Part shown: positions 17,829 through 26,081 of the stretch, piece after piece
Numbering within the stretch: the first letter of the stretch is position 1
Layout of the letters: every line of letters starts with the position of its first letter
Origin: Hepatobacter sp965661165
GTDB lineage: Bacteria > Pseudomonadota > Alphaproteobacteria > Holosporales > Hepatobacteraceae
Direction of reading: 5' to 3'
Assembly: GCA_965661165.1 (NCBI GenBank)
Contig: CBFICL010000001.1
Location: 50,565 to 114,564 of the forward strand
DNA length: 64,000 nucleotides
Position numbers and translations under genes: made by a program
Notes under the pieces: generated by a model
The model's database searches: none
Told to the model about the DNA's origin: nothing
The model's input: the letters and a program-made list of their open reading frames with translations, nothing else

Positions 17829-19400
17829 TTATTCTGTCACGGGTTCAGATTTGGGTTTGACATGGCTGCCGCCACCATCATGTCCAAAGGCTTTATCAGG
17901 GCCTAAGCGGACATATTTGATCATCAAGAAGAGATCAACCACAAGCAAGGTTGTATAGAGAAGGATAAAGCCGCCCAGGGTGGTGAACAACAGGGAGTGA
18001 GGCAATTGAGAGGCCCCCAGATAGGTGGGCAAAATCCGGTCAATGGCCCACGGTTGGCGCCCACATTCAGCCACAATCCATCCTGAGGATGATGCCATCC
18101 AAGGCAAAGGAATGGCCAGCATACCAATGCGTAAAAACCAATCCTTGTTGTCCAAAAGCACGTCTTTGCGCATCCACATAAAAGCCAGCGCAAAGAAGGC
18201 CACAAAAAAGAGGCCACACCCCACCATAATGCGGAAGCAAAAGAAAATGAGAGGCACGTTGGGGATCAAGTCATGCGCGGCCCGTGTGATTTCTTCATTG
18301 GTGGCTTCAGACACATTCTCTGTGTGCCGTTTAAGTAAGAGGGCATATCCCAGATATTTTTGCTGATCTAAGACCGTTTGCTTGGCCTCTAAATCCGCAG
18401 GGTTCTTTTTGAATTGTTCAAGGGCTGTATAGGCCATAATGCCTTTGCGTATGCGCGGCTCGGCTCGCTCAACAATGTCGCGGATGCCAAGCACAGGTGT
18501 GCTGAAAGAACGCGTGGCAATCAAACCCATGATATAAGGGATTTTAATGGCGTATTTTGTGCGCTCTTCTTGCATATCGGGCCAACCAATGACGGTGAGG
18601 CTGGCTGGCGGCGCTTCTGCGCGCCATTTGCCTTCCATGGCGGCCAGTTTCATTTTTTGTGAGTGACCCACGGTATAGCCGCTTTCATCGCCTAAGAAAA
18701 GGACGGAAAGAGAGACAAACAAGCCAAAACATGTGGAGACCCACAAAGACCGTTTGGCAAACTCAATATGCCGGCGTTGGTAGAGATAGTAAAAGCTGAC
18801 GGCTGTTACAAACATGGCGCCTGTGGTATAGCCCGCATTGACGGTGTGCACAAACTTGCATTGCGCCGTGACGTTGAAAATCACATCATAAAGCGAGCGC
18901 AGCTCCATGCGCATGGTTTCTGGGTTGAAGAAGGCGCCTTTGGGGTCTTGCATCCACCCGTTGGCCACCAAAATCCAAAACGCAGAAATAGAGGTGCCCA
19001 AGGCGAGGCCCCACGTGCAAATGAGGTGCGCTCTTTTGGATAGGCGGTCCCAGCCAAAGAAAAACACGCCCACAAGCGTGGCTTCAAGGAAAAAGGCCAT
19101 CATGCCTTCAATGGCAAGCGGCACACCAAAAATATCACCCACATAGTGGGCATAATAGGACCAGTTGGTGCCAAACTGAAACTCCATGGTAATGCCCGTG
19201 GCTACGCCCATGGCAAAGTTAATCCCAAAGAGCATGCCCCAAAATTTGGTCATGTCTTTCCAAATGGGCTTACCTGTGGAGACATAGATGGTCTCCATGA
19301 TGGCGATGATAATAATCAAACCTAAGGTGAGAGGCACAAAGAGGAAATGATATAAAGCCGTGAGGGCAAATTGGAGGCGGGACAGATCAACGACGTCCAT
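17829..19400 (-). CDS. cydA: Cytochrome bd ubiquinol oxidase subunit I
   Basis: Haem-bearing, quinol-binding subunit. Start set at ATG 19400 (523 aa; MDVVDLSRLQFALTALYHFLF) with AAGGAG 7 bases upstream; the longer frame adds 45 residues unlike CydA. The N-terminal histidine in ALYHFLFVPLTLG is the b595/d ligand region. The quinol-loop region (GWPDMQEERTKYAIKIPY) and the conserved AECGRQPWAI are present. It suggests microaerobic respiration. cydDC are not in the window. Confidence 0.97.
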   Translation of the reverse strand: MDVVDLSRLQFALTALYHFLFVPLTLGLIIIIAIMETIYVSTGKPIWKDMTKFWGMLFGINFAMGVATGITMEFQFGTNWSYYAHYVGDIFGVPLAIEGMMAFFLEATLVGVFFFGWDRLSKRAHLICTWGLALGTSISAFWILVANGWMQDPKGAFFNPETMRMELRSLYDVIFNVTAQCKFVHTVNAGYTTGAMFVTAVSFYYLYQRRHIEFAKRSLWVSTCFGLFVSLSVLFLGDESGYTVGHSQKMKLAAMEGKWRAEAPPASLTVIGWPDMQEERTKYAIKIPYIMGLIATRSFSTPVLGIRDIVERAEPRIRKGIMAYTALEQFKKNPADLEAKQTVLDQQKYLGYALLLKRHTENVSEATNEEITRAAHDLIPNVPLIFFCFRIMVGCGLFFVAFFALAFMWMRKDVLLDNKDWFLRIGMLAIPLPWMASSSGWIVAECGRQPWAIDRILPTYLGASQLPHSLLFTTLGGFILLYTTLLVVDLFLMIKYVRLGPDKAFGHDGGGSHVKPKSEPVTE

Positions 19401-19659
19401 GGGCAATCTCCTTAGAACAATGCGAAACCTTTCTATCTTGCAGCAATTTTTGTGCCACTTGTGTGGGGTTAACGGATCTTTTATGTTTTTTAAAGACAAA
19501 ATAGAGAGCAATGATGATGGATAGCTTGAACACAAGTGTCCAAAAAATTTTACGGCGAAGGCTCCAAGATGTGTTTGGTGTGTTCACGTGCGGCCATGCA
19601 TGTTTTTTGGGGCATTGGACACGACTTTTGGCAAAAAAAGCGTTAAGAAGAAAAAACAT
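19387..19659 (-). CDS. CydP-like putative small cytochrome bd subunit
   Basis: 90 aa from ATG 19659, or 66 aa from GTG 19587; neither start has a clear ribosome-binding site. The conserved-looking core is one basic-flanked membrane helix (LRRKIFWTLVFKLSIIIALY) followed by a short polar part. Size, topology and position, overlapping the cydA start by 14 bases, fit the CydP family found upstream of cydA in many proteobacteria. The residues before the helix differ in character and may not be translated. Confidence 0.55.
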   Translation of the reverse strand: MFFLLNAFFAKSRVQCPKKHAWPHVNTPNTSWSLRRKIFWTLVFKLSIIIALYFVFKKHKRSVNPTQVAQKLLQDRKVSHCSKEIAHGRR

Positions 19660-19678
19660 AAACCAGACATAGCACGAG

Positions 19679-19707
19679 TTGCGCTTTTATGGGTATCATT
19701 ATATACC
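19679..19707 (+). promoter_or_regulatory. Promoter candidate for pheT-lepA
   Basis: TTGCGC (19679-19684), 17-base spacer, TATACC (19702-19707), ending 36 bases before the pheT ATG. The -35 box matches at four positions and the -10 box resembles that of the rpsD promoter. Confidence 0.4.
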
Positions 19708-19743
19708 AGATTTAACGTATTTTTGATTTTCTCGGCGATTTCT

Positions 19744-22173
19744 ATGAAATTAAGTTTCTCTTGGTTGAGAGATCATCTAGATACCCCGCTTTCGGCGCAT
19801 GATTTAGAAAAAAATTTGATGAGCTTGGGGATTGAAGTGTCATCTGTGGAGGATGGGTCTTCCATGTTGAAGGCTTTTTCTGTGGGCAGGATTACGCATG
19901 TTAAAAAGCATCCTTCTGCCGATCGCCTTTCTGTCTGTCGTGTGGCGCTGCGTGATGAGGATGTGCACATTGTGTGTGGCGCACCCAATGTGCGCGTGGG
20001 CCTGAAGGGCATTGTGGCGCTGCCTGGCACGTGTATGCCCATCTTAGGGCGCACCATTGAAAAAGTGTCTATCCGCGGTGTAGAGAGCCACGGCATGCTG
20101 TGTTCTTATGAAGAATTAGGACTGGATGGGCTGGATGACAGGATGAAAAGTGCCTCTTCAGGCATTGCAGATCTTGGGGACGATGTGCCCTTAGACGAAG
20201 ACGTGGCGCGGGTGTTGGGGCTGGATGACACCGTGTTTTCTTTGGACATTACGCCTAACCGCCCTGACTTATTAAGTGTGTACGGCTTGGCGCGAGAGTT
20301 AAGTGTGGCCGATGTGGGTGATCTTAGCCCTCTTTCCACGCCTTCTTTTTCTGAAAGCTCTCAAGAGATCGGACGGACCCTGACCATCACACCAGAAGCG
20401 AAAAAGGGCTGTCCTTCCTTTGCCTTAGCGCTGCTTAAGAACGATCAAGGATGGGGGATGGATGAGACGTTGGCAGCCCGTCTTCAAAAAGTGGGAATGT
20501 CATCTCAAGGCATGCTGGTGGATGTGACCAACCATTCTATGATGGATACGGGGCGGCCGTTGCACGTTTTTGATGCCGATGTGCTGGAAGGTGATTTGAC
20601 ACTACGCCTTTCAGAAGAAAATGAGTCTTTTGAGGCGTTAAATGGCAAAACCTATACGCTGCAGGCAGGTCATATGGTGCTTGCTGATGCCCGCGGCGTT
20701 GTTTCTTTGTTGGGCGTGATGGGCGGGGCGAGGGGGGCCGTTACGCCCTATACACGCTCTGTGTTATTAGAATCGGCGTATTTTGAACCATCATGGATCT
20801 CTCGCGCAGCGCGCCACTCTCATTTGATTACAGAGGCCAGTTTACGGTTTGAGCGGGGTGTGGATCCGTGTTCTGTGTTGCCGGGGCTCTATCGTGCGAC
20901 CCAACGGCTTGTGGATGCGGGTGGGGTACTTAAGGGAATCGTGTCTCAAGGGACGCCTTATCAAGAAAAACCTTCCTTTGTGTTTGATCCACGAGAAATC
21001 CAGCGTCTCTCCGGTGTTTCTGTGGATAATGTCACTGTTTTTGCGTTGTGTGAGAAAATGGGCTTAGCGCCAGAAGACCTGATGAAAACAGGGATCCGTG
21101 TCACCCCGCCGTCGTGGCGATTTGATATCACCTCGGGCCCGTGCTTGGTGGAAGAGGTGCTTCGCTTTAAGGGGTATGATCATATTCCTACCTGTCCTTT
21201 GCCTACGCTATCTTCCCATAAAAAGGGTGATCAGCCCTTTGAGCGCCGGCCGGCGGAAAAAGCCAAAAATCTGTTGATGGCTTGTGGGTTGCGCGAGGTT
21301 GTGACGTGGTCGTTTATCTCACGAGATAATGCGGCCTCGTGCGCGCCTGAAGATCAACTTATTTCGTTGGCAAACCCTTGCAGTGACGATATGAGCGTGA
21401 TGCGGCCATCCTTGTTGCCCGGTCTGCTATCTATCGTGCATCAACACCAAACCCGTTCCATTGATATGGGGCTGGGCGTGTTTGAGGTGGGCCATATATA
21501 TGACCAGCAAGAGACGCACAGGCAGCGATCTGATGCAGCTTTTGTCATGCCTCCTTCAGGTCGATCGCATTGGTATGACCAACCCCACAATGTGTGGCAG
21601 GCTAAGGCTGTGCTTCTTAAGGTGCTTCAGGGCTTGGGCGTGCGGGATACATCATTTCAAATCCATGTGGATGCAGAGGTGTCTAAGGCTTATTCACACT
21701 ATCATCCTAAGCAAATGGGCGCGCTGCGTCAGGGCAAGAAAACCTTGGCCATATTTGGGGCCTTGCATCCTGATTTTTTGAATCACTATGGTGTGGTGGG
21801 CCCTGTATATGGAGCGGAAGTGATGTTAGATCATCTGTCATTGCGCACAAGGCCACTGGCACCCCCGTTGCCCAGCTCTTTTCAGCGCGTGCAGCGTGAT
21901 TTAGGTTTTTTGGTGCCTGACACGCTTGCAGTGGGCACATTGTGTGAAGCCATACGTAAAGCTTTAGGGCCTTCCTTGGTTTTTTTGGATGTGTTTGATG
22001 TGTTTGTGGACCCTGCGTTGCTGGGGGAGGGGAAACAATCTGTGGCGGTGCGTTTGACCCTTCAGCCCCAAGATGCACCGGCGGATGAAGCATGGCTGGC
22101 TGGGCATATGGATAAAGCCGTGGAAGCTGTCAAACCCTTGGGCGCCATCTTACGTCGCGATGCGGTGGCCTGA
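19744..22173 (+). CDS. pheT: Phenylalanyl-tRNA synthetase beta subunit
   Basis: 809 aa from ATG 19744 (MKLSFSWLRDHL is the family N-terminus; the upstream extension is not PheT-like). Domains: N-terminal tRNA-binding fold (VGRITHVKKHPSADRLSVCRV), B3/B4 editing domain, B5 domain, catalytic-like core, and the C-terminal ferredoxin-like anticodon-binding domain (FQRVQRDLGFLVPD). The lepA start follows the stop codon by one base, so the two are co-transcribed. pheS is elsewhere on the opposite strand. Confidence 0.95.
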   Translation: MKLSFSWLRDHLDTPLSAHDLEKNLMSLGIEVSSVEDGSSMLKAFSVGRITHVKKHPSADRLSVCRVALRDEDVHIVCGAPNVRVGLKGIVALPGTCMPILGRTIEKVSIRGVESHGMLCSYEELGLDGLDDRMKSASSGIADLGDDVPLDEDVARVLGLDDTVFSLDITPNRPDLLSVYGLARELSVADVGDLSPLSTPSFSESSQEIGRTLTITPEAKKGCPSFALALLKNDQGWGMDETLAARLQKVGMSSQGMLVDVTNHSMMDTGRPLHVFDADVLEGDLTLRLSEENESFEALNGKTYTLQAGHMVLADARGVVSLLGVMGGARGAVTPYTRSVLLESAYFEPSWISRAARHSHLITEASLRFERGVDPCSVLPGLYRATQRLVDAGGVLKGIVSQGTPYQEKPSFVFDPREIQRLSGVSVDNVTVFALCEKMGLAPEDLMKTGIRVTPPSWRFDITSGPCLVEEVLRFKGYDHIPTCPLPTLSSHKKGDQPFERRPAEKAKNLLMACGLREVVTWSFISRDNAASCAPEDQLISLANPCSDDMSVMRPSLLPGLLSIVHQHQTRSIDMGLGVFEVGHIYDQQETHRQRSDAAFVMPPSGRSHWYDQPHNVWQAKAVLLKVLQGLGVRDTSFQIHVDAEVSKAYSHYHPKQMGALRQGKKTLAIFGALHPDFLNHYGVVGPVYGAEVMLDHLSLRTRPLAPPLPSSFQRVQRDLGFLVPDTLAVGTLCEAIRKALGPSLVFLDVFDVFVDPALLGEGKQSVAVRLTLQPQDAPADEAWLAGHMDKAVEAVKPLGAILRRDAVA

Positions 22174-22174
22174 T

Positions 22175-23983
22175 ATGCCCGCATCACAACAGCGCATTCG
22201 GAATTTCTCTATTATCGCCCACATTGACCACGGCAAATCTACGCTGGCCGATCGTCTGATTCAATATTGTGGCGGCCTTGAGGAGCGGGAATTTCAAGAT
22301 CAAGTGCTTGATAGCATGGATATTGAGCGTGAACGCGGCATCACCATCAAAGCGCAGACGGTGCGGCTTATGTATAAGGCGGCCGATGGTCACACCTATC
22401 AGCTGAATCTCATGGATACACCGGGGCACGTGGATTTTACCTATGAGGTTTCCCGCTCACTGGCCGCGTGTGAAGGGTCATTGCTGGTGGTAGATGCCAG
22501 CCAAGGGGTGGAAGCGCAAACCTTGGCCAATGTGTATCAGGCGCTTGAGGCCGATCACGTGATTATCCCTGTGCTCAATAAGGTGGACTTGCCTGCGGCC
22601 GAGCCTGCGCGGATTCAGCAGCAAATTGAGGAAGTCATTGGTCTTGATGCTCACGATGCCTTGTTGGTGTCGGCCAAAACAGGGCAAGGCATTCAAGGTG
22701 TGCTCGAAGCTATTTGTCAGCGTTTGCCACCGCCCACAGGTGAGGCAGACGCGTCCCTTAAGGCCTTGCTGGTAGACAGTTGGTATGATGCTTACCTGGG
22801 CGTGATTGTACTGGTGCGCGTGATGGAGGGGCGGCTCAGTCCTGGACAAACGGTGCGCATGATGGCCACGGAAAGTGTGTATCGCATTGATGAATTGGGT
22901 GTGTTTACCCCCAAACGCACGAAGGTCGATAGCTTATCAGCTGGCGAAGTGGGATATTTTGTTGCCGGCATCAAGCACGTGGCCGATTGCCAGGTGGGGG
23001 ACACCATCACCGATGACAAAAAGCCCGCCACCGCCATGCTTAAAGGCTTTAAAGCCAGCCAGCCCGTAGTGTTTTGCGGCCTCTTTCCCATTGATTCGGC
23101 CGAATTTGATCATTTGCGTGACAGCTTAGAAAAATTACGTCTTAATGACGCCAGCTTTTGGTTTGAGCCTGAGTCTTCGTCGGCCCTGGGGCTTGGGTTT
23201 CGGTGCGGATTCTTAGGGTTGTTGCACCTTGAGATTATCCAAGAGCGTCTCATGCGTGAGTTTCGCCTTGACCTGATGGCCACCGCGCCCAGCGTGGTGT
23301 ATGATTTTTACCTTAAGGATGGCACCAAAAAAGCGCTGCACAATCCGGCGGATATGCCCGATGTGATGAAGATTGATCGCATTGAAGAACCTTGGGTCAC
23401 GGCCACTATTTTGGTGCCTGAAGACTATCTTGGTTCCATTCTCACCCTGTGCACCGATCGCCGCGGCGTGCAAAAGGAAATGACCTATGTGGGCAAGCGG
23501 GTGATGCTGGTGTATGGATTGCCCCTTAATGAAGTGGTGTTTGATTTTTATGATCGTTTGAAATCGCTCTCGCGGGGGTATGCCAGCTTTGATTATCAGG
23601 TGTCAGACTATCAAGAAGGGGATTTGGTCAAGCTTTCTGTTCTTGTTAACGGCGAGGCGGTGGATGCCTTTTCAAGCATTGTGCACCGCAGTCGGGCTGA
23701 GGGGCGCGGACGTTTTTTGTGCGAGCGTCTCAAAACCTTGATCCCGCGTCAGCTGTTTAAGGTGGCCTTGCAGGCGGCCATTGGCGGCAAAATCATTGCG
23801 CGAGAAACAATCTCAGCGCTGCGCAAAGACGTGACCGCCAAATGTTATGGTGGCGACATTACCCGCAAGCGCAAATTGCTTGAAAAGCAAAAAGAGGGCA
23901 AAAAGCGCATGCTCAAAAAGTTTGGCTCTGTGGAGATTCCACAAAAGGTCTTTTTAGACGTTCTCAAACGCGGTGATAACTAG
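22175..23983 (+). CDS. lepA: Elongation factor 4 (LepA), back-translocating GTPase
   Basis: 602 aa, full length. The ATG at 22175 gives MPASQQRIRNFSIIAHIDHG. GTPase motifs: G1 AHIDHGKST, G2 in RGITIKAQTV, G3 DTPGHVDF, G4 NKVDLP and G5 SAKTGQG. The LepA-specific C-terminal domain follows (SRAEGRGRFLCERLK, AIGGKIIARETI, DVTAKCYGGDITRKRKLLEKQ). Ribosome-bound translation factor. It starts one base after pheT. Confidence 0.97.
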   Translation: MPASQQRIRNFSIIAHIDHGKSTLADRLIQYCGGLEEREFQDQVLDSMDIERERGITIKAQTVRLMYKAADGHTYQLNLMDTPGHVDFTYEVSRSLAACEGSLLVVDASQGVEAQTLANVYQALEADHVIIPVLNKVDLPAAEPARIQQQIEEVIGLDAHDALLVSAKTGQGIQGVLEAICQRLPPPTGEADASLKALLVDSWYDAYLGVIVLVRVMEGRLSPGQTVRMMATESVYRIDELGVFTPKRTKVDSLSAGEVGYFVAGIKHVADCQVGDTITDDKKPATAMLKGFKASQPVVFCGLFPIDSAEFDHLRDSLEKLRLNDASFWFEPESSSALGLGFRCGFLGLLHLEIIQERLMREFRLDLMATAPSVVYDFYLKDGTKKALHNPADMPDVMKIDRIEEPWVTATILVPEDYLGSILTLCTDRRGVQKEMTYVGKRVMLVYGLPLNEVVFDFYDRLKSLSRGYASFDYQVSDYQEGDLVKLSVLVNGEAVDAFSSIVHRSRAEGRGRFLCERLKTLIPRQLFKVALQAAIGGKIIARETISALRKDVTAKCYGGDITRKRKLLEKQKEGKKRMLKKFGSVEIPQKVFLDVLKRGDN

Positions 23984-24070
23984 GTTGTCATCCTCTTTAG
24001 AAGTGACCTGACGGCAACATTTTCTGCGATGTTTGGTCTGTCCTTTGTCGGCAAGCCACGGGTGAAGGGA

Positions 24071-24961
24071 CTACCTGTCTGCGTCTTTTTCGCTCTTCAT
24101 CGGGGGTGAGGCGTCTGAAGCAACGGCCGCTTCCAGGCTGTGGGTGGCGCTGCCGCGTTTGAGGGGCTGGGGCAGCCCTGGGCCCTCTTTCCATCCCGTC
24201 AGGGTGATAAGCTCTGCTTCAACTGTTAACCATAGCTTCGTGCGGCTTGATGTTTTGTCATGATGGTGCTGATGATAAAGCGTTTTTACGTGAGGCCAAA
24301 AGCCTTTGGCAGGCGGGTGTGTGGCGCGCCCCTGCAAGGCGTTGCCTTCCCCCATGCGCTTGAGGTGACGGGTGAGGCTGTGAAAGCTTGGATAATGGAA
24401 AGTCAACGCATCACGGTCAGCCACCGTTAACCGAAAGGGCGTTTGCCCCATAAGCCGCATGGCTTCCTCAAGGCGGATCATGGGCAAGATCCGCGGATAG
24501 ACAACGCCGTGCAAGGTGAAATCAGCCTCGGCCAAACATTGCCGCAATGTGGCCAGGGTGTGCCCGCCCCAAAAATTGACCAGCAGCAATCCCCCTGGCG
24601 CCAACATCTGGTGCGCCTTTGTGAGATAGGCTAAGGGATCTTCCTCCCAATGAAGGGCCAAGGGGCTATAGAGCAAATCAAAACGCGCGTCTGCCGCATC
24701 TGTGATAGCGTGGCGCCGAATGTGGCTGTGGGGACGATGTTGACGCGCCAGCGTTTCTGCGCCGGGTGTGTGGGCAGGGGAAAGGTCGCCCATGGTGTGA
24801 AACGGCAGGGTGAGGGGTTCGAGACGATCAAGCAGATGGTTTGCGGCATCACAAAACAGTTGATCATCAAAGTCGTGACGCGCCCGTGCCTGCATGGCAC
24901 TCAGGGCCAAGGGGTCAATAAGACGCTGTTTGTGAGCATTGTGGGGCAAAGAGTAACCCAA
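24071..24961 (-). CDS. SAM-dependent methyltransferase-fold protein, NDUFAF5/BioC-like
   Basis: 296 aa. The alphaproteobacterial relatives of mitochondrial NDUFAF5, a complex I assembly factor, share this layout: an N-terminal RARHDFDDQLFCDAANHLLDRL, a Rossmann core with FDLLYSPLALHWEEDPLAYL, APGGLLLVNFWGG, and a BioC-like C-terminal part ending in a disordered tail. The glycine-rich SAM loop is not obvious, so the sequence is divergent. It faces lepA tail to tail. Confidence 0.75.
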   Translation of the reverse strand: MGYSLPHNAHKQRLIDPLALSAMQARARHDFDDQLFCDAANHLLDRLEPLTLPFHTMGDLSPAHTPGAETLARQHRPHSHIRRHAITDAADARFDLLYSPLALHWEEDPLAYLTKAHQMLAPGGLLLVNFWGGHTLATLRQCLAEADFTLHGVVYPRILPMIRLEEAMRLMGQTPFRLTVADRDALTFHYPSFHSLTRHLKRMGEGNALQGRATHPPAKGFWPHVKTLYHQHHHDKTSSRTKLWLTVEAELITLTGWKEGPGLPQPLKRGSATHSLEAAVASDASPPMKSEKDADR

Positions 24962-25051
24962 AAGAACATCGGGGCATCAGAGCCAGCCTAACCCCCCTTT
25001 ACCAACAGGAGCTTAACACCCAGAAACAGCCAGAATTGCCAGCACCGTCTT

Positions 25052-25978
25052 TCACTGGACCCAGCGTGAATGATGCGTAAACATAGGTCCTGCAGTGAGG
25101 GGTCTTCCATTGACAGACACTAAGATGCCCACAACTTCCAAGGCGTTAACAACGTCAATGTCTTGAAATGCCGTGATGTCAATACGTCTTAGCTGAGCAA
25201 GCAGGGGATATCGTGGCAATGTGCACGGGATGGGCCCTTCCTCTTGAAGCCGCGTTTTGTTAGCCCCTTTTGATAACACATAGTGCCGTATATAGTGCGT
25301 GATTCTTTGACTGATCATCACCACATTGTGATTTTGTAGGAGTGTTCTTTCATCTTGCTGTGCGTTGAGAAAGGCTTGTGTGCTGAAGACATACTGTCTT
25401 CCGTGTTTTTTGACAGGTGCAAGCCTACGACCCATCTCTTTGAAAAGGGTATCAATGCCAACGGTGAAAGCGTTTTCATCCATAAAATCAACCATGGCTT
25501 GCTCATCCTCTGAAGCGCCACATATAGCTTTTGTTGTTTTGCTGCGTTTTGTTTTGAAAGGCGTTAAGGGATCGGGGGAGGGTATATCAAGACGTATATA
25601 AAAGGCCTCCCCCTCTTTACGGGCCAGCACAAGGCGCAACGGTTCTTTCCAATTCTTAACGTGAAAGGTGATAGACGTTTTGTCCACGCAAGCAGGGTTC
25701 CATGTGCTTTCTTGGCTATCAAGGCTGGGTTGATAAGGCATGGCATTGCCCACAGACAAGGAAACCTTGCCCCCTTTTGCACAGATGGGGCTGATGTTTC
25801 TGTCAAATGTAAGCAGCGTCATAGATCGGTCAAAAGGATCATGGGCAGGTTTTTTCTTATAGGCCTTTTGAGGGGGGGGGGGCTCTGTGCGCGACGGGCC
25901 TGTTGCATATACGGAAGCGGTACACCACACGCACAAAGCAAAACTGAGCCCCAGCGTGAACCTCAGAAACAAAGGCAT
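25052..25978 (-). CDS. Exported protein with a C11 tract after the signal peptide, unknown function
   Basis: 308 aa, not recognised. The signal peptide (LRFTLGLSFALCVWCTASVYA) is followed by PSRTEPPPPQKAY, where the four prolines are encoded by a C11 tract plus T (G11 on the plus strand, 25872-25882). The frame is open here, so the gene is in the ON state. GGGAG precedes the ATG. The mature part is about 270 residues of mixed beta character, then a helical segment (VGIDTLFKEMGRRLAP) and an LRR-like line (YPLLAQLRRIDITAFQDIDVVNALEVVG). Layout and position recall the N-terminal half of the F-box protein upstream on the same strand, but I see no clear sequence match. Confidence 0.75.
   Translation of the reverse strand: MPLFLRFTLGLSFALCVWCTASVYATGPSRTEPPPPQKAYKKKPAHDPFDRSMTLLTFDRNISPICAKGGKVSLSVGNAMPYQPSLDSQESTWNPACVDKTSITFHVKNWKEPLRLVLARKEGEAFYIRLDIPSPDPLTPFKTKRSKTTKAICGASEDEQAMVDFMDENAFTVGIDTLFKEMGRRLAPVKKHGRQYVFSTQAFLNAQQDERTLLQNHNVVMISQRITHYIRHYVLSKGANKTRLQEEGPIPCTLPRYPLLAQLRRIDITAFQDIDVVNALEVVGILVSVNGRPLTAGPMFTHHSRWVQ
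25872..25882. repeat. Homopolymer G11/C11 tract inside an exported-protein gene
   Basis: Eleven consecutive G on the plus strand, read as C11 at codons 33-36 of the minus-strand gene, just after its signal peptide. A change of one or two bases would shift the frame and abolish the mature protein. Confidence 0.9.
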
Positions 25979-26081
25979 TCTATGCTCCCCCAGAGTGTAA
26001 AAGCAGCTATCTTTTTTATGACATTATGTCAACTTTTGTTTTAGAAACACCCTTCAGTTCCTCTTCCTCTTGATTAAGACC

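Noticed and set aside
19588..19743. Longer pheT starting at 19588
   Set aside because: The 52 extra residues are unlike PheT, overlap the divergent cydP-like gene and the promoter candidate; the family N-terminus begins at ATG 19744.
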